Of a stretch of DNA of 13,240 nt, positions 6,752-13,240 are shown in pieces. A program made the position numbers and the translations under genes. The notes under the pieces were generated by a model. It had not been told where the DNA came from and ran no database searches. It saw nothing but the letters and a program-made list of their open reading frames with translations. The DNA is from an uncultured Lachnospiraceae bacterium. Its GTDB lineage: Bacteria > Bacillota > Clostridia > Lachnospirales > Lachnospiraceae. Each line of letters opens with the position of its first letter. The stretch's first letter is position 1. The stretch is from NCBI GenBank assembly GCA_947382415.1, contig CANCYO010000070.1, positions 1 to 13,240 of the forward strand, in the 5' to 3' direction.

Positions 6752-7995
6752 TCGTCCTCCTCCCAATTCATAATTCTATGAATATACGGGTCTGCTCCAT
6801 ATCGTCCTTCAAGATAGCGTTTACCATATGCCTCATCATTTCTTATCAATGTTCCGTCCTTTTTACGAAAAGAAACTAATGAATACAGCTTAGACGCTCC
6901 ATAAGGATTCTTTGCACAAAACCAGATTTCGTCTCTGCGAAACACATCGCGATTCATCGTAGTGATATCATGCGATGTCAATAAAAGCTGCGCTCCTTTT
7001 GGATTACTTTGCGGATTTGTAAATAATTCTATAATATATCGCAACAACTTAGGATGCAATTTTGCGTCTAATTCATCAGCAATCAACAAATTACCTTCTT
7101 CCAGACAATTGCTTATCTTAGCAAGACAGCTAAGCAGCTTTCTAGTCCCACTGGACTCTTCCTCCAAAGGAATCTCACATATTTCACCATTTTCCATCTT
7201 GTGTTTTGCAAAAACATTCTCAATATTTCCATCCAGATCCTTTTCTGTTCGAATGCCCTCAATAGCAATGTCCATTTCTCTTAACATTTCAAAAAGCTTT
7301 TTCTGCTTACCAACCGATTTGGGCAGTAATATTTTTGACTCGCTTCTCGGGCTGTCATAATCCAATACTTCCATATTAAGAAACCATCCGACAACCGTAT
7401 CAATAATTTCTATATCGTAATTTATAGTTATGTGAGACAGCAGCGGCATGGTATCGTTTACCTTTTCTACCACAACATTTTCTACTTCCTCCCCTAAAAT
7501 GCATTCGCTTTCTGAGCGTTCAAAAACCAACTGTACTTCACCTGTTCCCGCCTTCTGCGAATACAAATTCTCTTCCACGATCTTATTTTTAATTATGGAA
7601 AGCTGATACCGAATTTTATTACCCTCCACATAGAACATAATGTCAAACTTTGTAGGCATATCTTTATATTCCGGCGACAGCTTATAACATATATTTCTGG
7701 AAGTTGAGGAATTCAATTTACGAATAGTTGATATATATTTACTCTCTTCATCATGCAATTTGGTTAGTAAGATCACCCGCAGTACAGTCTCCCTCAAAAA
7801 GCGCAGAGCCTCAAGCACGGTTGATTTGCCTCCCCCATTAGGACCATAAATCGCTATAACAGGGACTACCCTTTCCTTATCATTTTCAACGAAAATCAAA
7901 CCGCTTTCGTGTTCTTTAATTGTTTCCGCTGAAAAGTCCAATATTGCCTCATCCTTAAAAGCTTTAAAATTTTCAAATGTAAACTGGCATATCAT
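6748..7995 (-). CDS. AAA15/COG1106-type ATP-binding protein (SMC/ABC-like ATPase)
   Basis: The 415-residue cytoplasmic ATPase has an ABC/RecF-like layout. It begins MICQFTFENFKAFKD, the typical opening of this family. Walker A is GPNGGGKST at 51-59. After a long middle region of mixed helices and strands come the signature ESSGTRKL (280-287), Walker B LLIADELD (303-310) with catalytic Glu308, and the H-loop TSHD (340-343). All ATPase motifs are intact. The family is found in overcoming, retron and RloB/Abi-type phage-defence loci, usually with a toxic or nuclease partner. Here the next full gene is a transporter, so the partner is missing or unconventional. Base composition is visibly more AT-rich than the flanking genes, which suggests acquisition. 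GAGG (8004-8007) sits 8 nt before the ATG, and a good promoter lies upstream. Confidence 0.85.
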   Translation of the reverse strand: MICQFTFENFKAFKDEAILDFSAETIKEHESGLIFVENDKERVVPVIAIYGPNGGGKSTVLEALRFLRETVLRVILLTKLHDEESKYISTIRKLNSSTSRNICYKLSPEYKDMPTKFDIMFYVEGNKIRYQLSIIKNKIVEENLYSQKAGTGEVQLVFERSESECILGEEVENVVVEKVNDTMPLLSHITINYDIEIIDTVVGWFLNMEVLDYDSPRSESKILLPKSVGKQKKLFEMLREMDIAIEGIRTEKDLDGNIENVFAKHKMENGEICEIPLEEESSGTRKLLSCLAKISNCLEEGNLLIADELDAKLHPKLLRYIIELFTNPQSNPKGAQLLLTSHDITTMNRDVFRRDEIWFCAKNPYGASKLYSLVSFRKKDGTLIRNDEAYGKRYLEGRYGADPYIHRIMNWEEDE

Positions 7996-8042
7996 ACTGT
8001 CTACCTCATGAGATTTTTTCTCTCTAAACTTCTATTTTCTAT

Positions 8043-8071
8043 ATTTTATCACTGTTTTTATTAATTTTCAA
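8043..8071 (-). promoter_or_regulatory. Promoter of the AAA15-type ATPase gene
   Basis: On the minus strand, TTGAAA (8066-8071), a 17-nt spacer and TAAAAT (8043-8048) lie about 48 nt upstream of the ATG. No convincing hairpin terminator is seen between the polysaccharide deacetylase stop at 8111 and this promoter. Confidence 0.75.
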
Positions 8072-8110
8072 TATAATATGCCCGGTTTTCTCTCATGGTA
8101 TTCTTTGCCT

Positions 8111-8791
8111 TCAGTCAAACAAAATCTCCTCCACCGTCACAAATGTATACCCCTCCTCCAGCAGCTCATCCACCGTCTGCAGGGCCGCAGTGACAGACGT
8201 ATCATAATAGTCATGCATTAGGATGATGTCATTCTCCTCCACTCTATTCACGATCTTCTCAGTGATGCGGGAGGCATTGCGGGAACTCCAGTCCAAAGGG
8301 TCCACTGTCCAGAGTACCGGAAACATATTCAATTCCTTCTCAAAAGATTTGTCCCAGCTTCCATAAGGCGGACGCACAAACTCTGTTTCCTCCCCGGTGA
8401 TGTCCTTAAGCACCTCATTGGTGGCAATCAGTTCCTCCTTGAATTTCTCCCGATTGTTTTTGGTCAGCTGCATATGGCTGTAGGTATGATTGCCGATCAA
8501 GTGTCCTTCATTCTGCATCCGTTTGATCACATCAGGATGCAGTTTAGCGTGTTCGCCTGTGACGAAAAAGGTTGCCACCACGCCCCGCTCCTTCAATCCG
8601 TCCAGGAGCTGCTCTGTGTAATAGGGGTGGGGGCCGTCATCGAAGGTCAGCGCGATCTTTTTCTGTTCATCCGTCACGCCCTCCGCCAGAGCATCTGTCG
8701 GTTCCGCAAGCTTGTTCATATAAACAAAAAGAAGCGATAACCCCACCAGAATGTCCAGAACCAGAAGGATTACCGCCGCTCTTTTTCCCAT
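8111..8791 (-). CDS. Membrane-anchored polysaccharide deacetylase (NodB domain)
   Basis: The 226-residue CE4-type deacetylase likely acts outside the membrane on peptidoglycan or another N-acetylated glycan. Residues 1-25 (MGKRAAVILLVLDILVGLSLL...) form an uncleaved signal anchor. The NodB domain keeps all five motifs: TFDDGP (base Asp51, metal Asp52), HTYSH (His102, His106), RPPYG (Arg140), DPLDW near 164-167, and LMH with His193. The start is uncertain. The ATG at 8789-8791 is the only ATG and gives a normal anchor, but its ribosome binding site is poor. The frame stays open upstream to the HD-GYP stop codon and would encode another hydrophobic stretch if a TTG or GTG near 8843-8848 were used. 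The gene follows the HD-GYP gene by 76 nt with no clear terminator between, so it may belong to the same transcript. Confidence 0.88.
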   Translation of the reverse strand: MGKRAAVILLVLDILVGLSLLFVYMNKLAEPTDALAEGVTDEQKKIALTFDDGPHPYYTEQLLDGLKERGVVATFFVTGEHAKLHPDVIKRMQNEGHLIGNHTYSHMQLTKNNREKFKEELIATNEVLKDITGEETEFVRPPYGSWDKSFEKELNMFPVLWTVDPLDWSSRNASRITEKIVNRVEENDIILMHDYYDTSVTAALQTVDELLEEGYTFVTVEEILFD

Positions 8792-8867
8792 AGTACCGCA
8801 CCGCAGATTACTCTTTTCAATGAGAATATATGCCGCTGCGCACACCAAATAGACCCATTTTACATTT

Positions 8868-9968
8868 TTAGTTATCGTCGCTGTACTCTTTTACCAGTTT
8901 CTCAAAATTTGGCCTGACCTCAGCAAATGCTTTGAGCAATTTGGGGGAAAATACCCCGCTCTGCCCGTTGACAATTATATGATAAGCCTTATAGGGATCA
9001 TAAGCGTCTTTATAAACACGTTTAGAAGTAAGCGCATCATACACATCGACCAAAGATACGATCTGGGCGGCTATGCTGATGTCCTCACCCTTAAGTCCGT
9101 CCGGATAACCGTTTCCGTCAAATTTTTCATGGTGATGTCTGGCAATATCCAGAGCGTAGCTGTGAAACTCCTCATCGTCGATATGGATCACCCGGCTGAT
9201 GATCTCTGCCCCTCTGGTGGTATGGGACTTTATGATTTCATATTCGTCCGCATTCAATTTGCCGGCCTTCAGAATGATATTATCGGGAATCACGATTTTT
9301 CCAATATCATGCAGGGATGCAGCCCAGCTGATAGTTTCCAGCTTCTCCGGAGTAAGCTCGTATTCCGGATACAGGTTCATCACACTTGTTCCCAGACAGC
9401 GGGTAAACTCGCGGATCCTCTTTATATGCTGCTCTGATTCCAGATTCCTGAATTCCACAATATTGCTCAGGGATTCGATCAACACTTCGTTCATGCGCCT
9501 AAGCCTGACGGCCTGCTGCTCCAGCATGCTGTTCTGTTTCTTCAGCACCTCCATCTGGTTTTTGACCACAAACTCCAGCTGCATCTTGTGGAGGAAGAAA
9601 CCCACCGCATTCTTGACCACCTGCTTTACCACCTCTGCGTGGTATGGCTTGTGAATAAAGCTGACGATACCATATTCATAACCTTTCTTCTCCAGTTCGG
9701 CGGAATTCTCCACCGTCACCATGATAAAGGGAATCTTGGACAAAAGCTTCTTTTCGCTCAGGCGCTCCAGTACCTGAAACCCATCCATGACAGGCATCAG
9801 ATAATCCAGAAGAACTACCGCAATGGACGCAATATTCTTTTTCAGAATTTCTATTCCCTCTCTGCCGTCGGCCGCCTCCAGTATCTTATATTCATCCTGA
9901 AATATCCCTGCCAGCATGGTGCGGCTGGCCTCGTCGTCCTCAATAATCAATAATGTATCGCGTTTCAT
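8868..9968 (-). CDS. Response regulator with HD-GYP c-di-GMP phosphodiesterase output
   Basis: The 366-residue two-domain protein starts with a receiver domain (about 1-122). Its acidic pocket is Glu10-Asp11-Asp12, its phospho-acceptor Asp55 (VLLDYLMP), with Thr85 and Lys107 (HKPY). A helical coiled linker follows (about 123-165). The HD-GYP domain (about 168-360) has RNLESEQHIKRI, His220-Asp221 in SLHDIGK, His249, and HHHEKFDGNGYP with the GYP at 287-289, then LVDVYDALTS. All expected metal and substrate motifs are present, so it should hydrolyse c-di-GMP when phosphorylated. No histidine kinase gene is in view. AAGGAG (9980-9985) precedes the ATG by 11 nt. It lies 23 nt after the DUF342 gene, so the two are in one operon and probably one pathway. 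Confidence 0.95.
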   Translation of the reverse strand: MKRDTLLIIEDDEASRTMLAGIFQDEYKILEAADGREGIEILKKNIASIAVVLLDYLMPVMDGFQVLERLSEKKLLSKIPFIMVTVENSAELEKKGYEYGIVSFIHKPYHAEVVKQVVKNAVGFFLHKMQLEFVVKNQMEVLKKQNSMLEQQAVRLRRMNEVLIESLSNIVEFRNLESEQHIKRIREFTRCLGTSVMNLYPEYELTPEKLETISWAASLHDIGKIVIPDNIILKAGKLNADEYEIIKSHTTRGAEIISRVIHIDDEEFHSYALDIARHHHEKFDGNGYPDGLKGEDISIAAQIVSLVDVYDALTSKRVYKDAYDPYKAYHIIVNGQSGVFSPKLLKAFAEVRPNFEKLVKEYSDDN

Positions 9969-9991
9969 TCGCTGCCCTGCTCCTTTATACT

Positions 9992-12100
9992 TTATAGTTT
10001 TACCATCACTACATTTTTATTGCGCAGTTTAAAAATAATCCTGTTCACATCCGAAGGAAGCACATATTTTATATTGTTGATGCTAATAACGCTTCCCACG
10101 CGTGCGTTTCCCCTGACGCAGACCGGAGCTCTCATATTCTGGTCAGTCATGCCCGCCAGTCTGGATATCCTAGTGTCCAGCTCTGCCAGTTCATTATCCT
10201 TTGCAACAATAGCCACATTGAGCTTTTTGAGGGCCTCCTCCGCCTGTTCCAGATTGCTCGAATGTGTCTTCAAGACCTTGTTCCAGCCCTCCTCCAGCAC
10301 GGACAAGTCGCCAAGGATCTGCTCGCGCATCCGGGAATACTCTGCCTGTTCTCTCTCATATAACTCATTTCTTCCCACCTCCAGGATAGTTTTGATATGT
10401 GAGCTGTTGCCGAGATTAAAAGTATCTACCCCTCTTACCGCACAGATCCGGCCCCCCAGAAGCACTCCCTTGCTTCCGGATACGATCACTCTGCCCATGG
10501 TATTGATATTGCTGTTCATGATATAATTTGCCTTGACATTGCCGCCGGCATTGATATCCGCAACCTCAAAAAAACTTCCCGAAACCTCTCCGCCCGCCTC
10601 AATAAAGCAGTCGCGTTTGGAACAGCTTCCCTTTTTGATCATGATATTGCCGCCGGCAATGAGCCTCGCAGACTCCACATTGTGCTCAACGATTATGTCT
10701 CCCGTGGCTTTGATATATCCCCCCGAGTATACGCTGCCCACCACATACACAGAACCGTCCACCTCCAGCCGTCCGGTGACAGCCGTCACATCCTCGCGGA
10801 CAACAATCATGTTTGTAATGATAATCCTGCCGTTTAAAAACTCAAATTTCCCATTCATCTTGGAGATATAGGTCAGCCCATCCTCCGCAATCAGGAAACC
10901 TTCTCCTTTCATACGGTTTTTTTCGAATCCGTTATTGGCATGTATTACTTCTCCAAATATATTTTTGCCGTCCTGCCCTTTCTCGGCGGGATGGTAACGG
11001 GCTATTTTTTCTCCCTCTTCCACCATCTCAAAAGCTTCAATATTCACATAATCAACGCCGCCGTCCGGAAGCGGCGCAGGTATCCGCGGCAGATCCAGTC
11101 TGACAAAGAATTCAAACCATCCGTCTTTTCCCTTTATGGCCGGAGTGCCCTGCGCAATCAGTACCTTTTCATTCATTCTGCGCATTTTTATCATATCGGA
11201 GATTGCTTCATCATTGACTCCGAATATAATTCCTCTGGCGGCCAGATCATTATGGATATCTTCCTCCGTAACGATATTTCCGGGTACCCAGGGAAGATAA
11301 GCATATGCCTTATTGCCATTATCCTCCACAGAAATGACAAATTCCTTTTTTCTCAGCGAATCAATGTTGAACTCCGCTCTGTCAGTAATTTTCGTCTTAG
11401 TAGTTTTACCGCGCAAAAGTTCCTGCCGCATTTCTTTCATGTCGGTGCTGGAATAGATCAATTTGGCATAACCTGATACATCCAGCCCGGCCTCCAGCCC
11501 CAGTCGAATCTCTTCCATCTGCCAGTGGTTGAACAGGCAGTTCGCATAGACGGATACCTTCAGTCTTTTCTCCAGTCCCAGGCGAATCTCCCGCATCTGC
11601 ATCCAGTTAAAACTGACGCGGGCATATACAGATACATCCACTTCTTCATAGAGTCCCATCCTGATCTCGTGAATCTGCTGTGCATACATATCGTCCGTCA
11701 GCCACCGATCGATGGGAATCCCTTCCTCCAGCGCAGTGCGGATCTCCTCCAACTCATCATTCTCAAATCCTCTGGCCAGATATGGGGTAATATCTGTGGA
11801 GGAATAGAGAGAAAGTCTAATCTGCTTCATTGTCTCAAAACTGTATGCCGCATCCGCGTATGCCGAAACGTCCACCTTATCTTTCAGCCCCATGCGTATC
11901 TGTTCCATCTGCATCCAGTTAAATTCCGGTCTGGAATATAAGGAAACGTCCAGTCCTTCTTCCACTCCCAGACGAATCTCCTGAAGCTGTTCCTCCGAAT
12001 ACTCCACATTTGCCGCCATCAGGAAATGCGGTCCCATCTCCTCCGCTTTTTTCAATTGCCGGTTATGATCCTGGGAATCAGTAATGCTCATATCTGTCAC
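9992..12100 (-). CDS. DUF342/FapA-family protein with N-terminal 26-residue repeats
   Basis: The 702-residue protein has three parts. Residues about 34-231 are seven full and one partial copies of a 26-residue helical repeat. Residues about 254-565 are a FapA/DUF342 region: it opens with EFVISVEDNGNKAYAYLP, contains ARGIIFGVNDEAI (about 288-300), and passes into a Gly/Asn-rich beta-helix-like stretch (VDGSVYVVGSV, ATGDIIVEHNVESA, AGGNIMIKKG). A coiled coil follows (about 575-650), then a short C-terminal beta segment. No signal peptide or membrane helix is seen, so it is cytoplasmic. FapA relatives are linked to flagellar assembly and polar localisation. The GTG at 12098-12100 is chosen because GAGGA (12108-12112) lies 7 nt before it; the TTG at 12121 contains no upstream site. 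It sits between a chemoreceptor gene and an HD-GYP gene. Confidence 0.9.
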   Translation of the reverse strand: MTDMSITDSQDHNRQLKKAEEMGPHFLMAANVEYSEEQLQEIRLGVEEGLDVSLYSRPEFNWMQMEQIRMGLKDKVDVSAYADAAYSFETMKQIRLSLYSSTDITPYLARGFENDELEEIRTALEEGIPIDRWLTDDMYAQQIHEIRMGLYEEVDVSVYARVSFNWMQMREIRLGLEKRLKVSVYANCLFNHWQMEEIRLGLEAGLDVSGYAKLIYSSTDMKEMRQELLRGKTTKTKITDRAEFNIDSLRKKEFVISVEDNGNKAYAYLPWVPGNIVTEEDIHNDLAARGIIFGVNDEAISDMIKMRRMNEKVLIAQGTPAIKGKDGWFEFFVRLDLPRIPAPLPDGGVDYVNIEAFEMVEEGEKIARYHPAEKGQDGKNIFGEVIHANNGFEKNRMKGEGFLIAEDGLTYISKMNGKFEFLNGRIIITNMIVVREDVTAVTGRLEVDGSVYVVGSVYSGGYIKATGDIIVEHNVESARLIAGGNIMIKKGSCSKRDCFIEAGGEVSGSFFEVADINAGGNVKANYIMNSNINTMGRVIVSGSKGVLLGGRICAVRGVDTFNLGNSSHIKTILEVGRNELYEREQAEYSRMREQILGDLSVLEEGWNKVLKTHSSNLEQAEEALKKLNVAIVAKDNELAELDTRISRLAGMTDQNMRAPVCVRGNARVGSVISINNIKYVLPSDVNRIIFKLRNKNVVMVKL
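11408..12001 (-). repeat. Coding repeat: seven and a half 26-residue (78-bp) units
   Basis: The units begin with an aromatic residue (Met in the fifth) and share the cores QMxEIRLGL and DVSxYA. With the GTG start they fall at residues 34-59, 60-85, 86-111, 112-137, 138-163, 164-189, 190-215 and, truncated, 216-231. The period is exactly 26 throughout. Units 2, 6 and 7 are the closest to one another; unit 4 (EIRTALEEGIPIDRWL) is the most diverged. The pattern suggests a helical solenoid. Similar repeats occur, as far as I recall, in other clostridial proteins of unknown role. Confidence 0.92.
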
Positions 12101-12127
12101 AATTCTATCCTCGCCACTCAATATCTA

Positions 12128-13240
12128 TCATATTTTAAACAACGCGATCTCGGATTTCAAGCCACCCATATTCTCACCCAGCACATCCGCCGTGCGGTTG
12201 AGATTCTCCACATTCTCCAGCAGCTTGTCGGCCACCTCGTTCACTGCTTCCGCATTGTCCGCGGTCTCTTCTATAATGTCCGTGATATTTTTCACGGCCC
12301 TCATGGCATCCTCCCGCTCTCTGTCGGCATTCTCGATACCTGCCACGATTTCCCTCAGACCTGCCACCAGATCGCCCATGCGCTGCTGCATATTGCGGAA
12401 CACCTTCACCACTTCCTCCACAGCCTCGGTCTGCAGTGCCACCATGGACCGCGCATCGTTGGCGCTCTGCACACTCTTGATGGTCTGGGCGCTGATATGC
12501 TCCACATTGTTGCGGATCTCACCGGCAGCCTTTGCGGAATCATCCGCCAGATGGCGAATCTCCTCTGCCACCACGGCAAAGCCTCTGCCTGCCTCTCCGG
12601 CCCGGGCCGCCTCGATGGAGGCGTTTAAGGACAGGAGATTGGTCTGTGTGGAGATATCGGTGATCGTCGCCACAAAGGTGTTGATGATCTCCGACTCATC
12701 CTGCAGGGAAGCGATGCTCTCTCCCACCTTTGCGGTGATCTCCGTGGTTTCCTCAGCGCGATCGCCCAGCGCATGAACGATGTCCATACCCTGATTGATC
12801 ATCTCTTCCGTCTCGTTTACCAGCAGTTCCACTCTCTCCACAATGCGTCCTACTCCCTGAATCTCATCGGACAGCACTGTAGTTTTATCCACGCACTCCT
12901 GCGCGTGGCGGGACTGTCTGGCCATGCCCTGATTAATCTCCTGGATGGCCTGAGTGATATCTTTGGAATAATCGCTGATTACGCCGGACACCTGTTCCAC
13001 TTCCTGAGAGGAGGCCTCCAACTGCCCTGTGGCCCCCCGCACCTTGTTGACAAGGCTCTTGGTGTTGGCGATCATATTGGTGGCGGAACCTGCAAGCTCA
13101 CGGAATTCATCCCTTCCGCTGGCCTTCACCAGTACCGTCAGGTCTCCCTTGGCCACCTCGCCCAGCTTCTTTGCGATATGTTTCATATTCTTCTGTATGC
13201 CCATGACGATCAGCACACCTACCACCAATACTGCCAGACC
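12128..13240 (-). CDS. Methyl-accepting chemotaxis protein, C-terminal part (cut by window edge)
   Basis: About 370 codons are visible, and the frame is open to the right edge. The visible part begins inside a transmembrane helix (GLAVLVVGVLIVMGI). It passes through a HAMP domain (MKHIAKKLGEVAKGDLTV... to about 55 residues later) and a long coiled coil. The conserved signalling hairpin tip is coded by 12545-12658 (TNLLSLNASIEAARAGEAGR and GFAVVAEEIRHLA), followed by the returning helix. This part contacts CheW and CheA at receptor arrays. The end (SEIALFKI) has no CheR-binding pentapeptide. The periplasm-facing sensor domain lies outside the window, so the ligand is unknown. The next gene starts 27 nt after its stop, making it the visible first member of the signalling operon. 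Confidence 0.95.
   Translation of the reverse strand, partial: GLAVLVVGVLIVMGIQKNMKHIAKKLGEVAKGDLTVLVKASGRDEFRELAGSATNMIANTKSLVNKVRGATGQLEASSQEVEQVSGVISDYSKDITQAIQEINQGMARQSRHAQECVDKTTVLSDEIQGVGRIVERVELLVNETEEMINQGMDIVHALGDRAEETTEITAKVGESIASLQDESEIINTFVATITDISTQTNLLSLNASIEAARAGEAGRGFAVVAEEIRHLADDSAKAAGEIRNNVEHISAQTIKSVQSANDARSMVALQTEAVEEVVKVFRNMQQRMGDLVAGLREIVAGIENADREREDAMRAVKNITDIIEETADNAEAVNEVADKLLENVENLNRTADVLGENMGGLKSEIALFKI

Noticed and set aside
10940..11476. Plus-strand open frames across the DUF342 gene
   Set aside because: They are shadows of the repeat-bearing minus-strand gene; their composition follows from its codons.
12101..12121. TTG start for the DUF342 protein
   Set aside because: The GTG at 12100 has GAGGA 7 nt upstream, whereas the TTG has no site.
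12026..12776. Two overlapping plus-strand open frames across the chemoreceptor gene
   Set aside because: Both lie opposite the strongly conserved signalling domain of the chemoreceptor and resemble no family.

Overview
The window looks like chromosomal DNA of a low- to mid-GC Gram-positive anaerobe of the class Clostridia, most likely Lachnospiraceae. The reasons are a T-box leader in front of threonyl-tRNA synthetase, strong AGGAGG-type ribosome binding sites, a clostridial CarD-family regulator, a lipoprotein-type cell-wall amidase, and a chemoreceptor / DUF342 / HD-GYP signalling operon. No rRNA, tRNA, CRISPR array, transposase or integrase was seen. The family assignment is an inference from gene content, not a database match.

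Layout. All genes are on the minus strand except one two-gene operon. Positions 1-392 hold the 5' part of thrS, preceded by a full T-box riboswitch and its promoter (471-780). Next come a CarD-family regulator (826-1338) and a secreted amidase with a low-complexity repeat linker (1532-2509). The amidase diverges from the plus-strand pair at 2637-3770. Between them lies a 14-bp perfect palindrome that places a TATAAT box on both strands. The plus-strand pair is a short-chain dehydrogenase resembling Comamonas 3-alpha-hydroxysteroid dehydrogenase/carbonyl reductase, followed by a small NTF2/ketosteroid-isomerase-fold protein. It ends at a strong hairpin terminator (3800-3832).

The middle carries two MATE efflux transporters (3875-5212 and 5346-6695) and an AT-rich AAA15-type ATPase gene (6748-7995). 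A 16-codon ORF overlaps the end of the ATPase gene and stops 5 nt before the second MATE start. The ATPase gene has a good promoter of its own and resembles phage-defence or overcoming-type ATPases, but no recognisable partner gene is present.

The right end is a closely spaced signalling operon read right to left: a methyl-accepting chemotaxis protein (cut by the window edge), a DUF342/FapA-like protein with seven and a half N-terminal 26-residue repeats, and a response regulator with an HD-GYP c-di-GMP phosphodiesterase domain. A membrane-anchored polysaccharide deacetylase follows and may be co-transcribed. Together they suggest a sensor-to-c-di-GMP module acting on motility or the cell surface.

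The most interesting items are the dehydrogenase + isomerase-fold pair (possible steroid or bile-acid chemistry), the repeat-bearing DUF342 protein inside a chemoreceptor/HD-GYP operon, and the small ORF joining the ATPase to the transporter.
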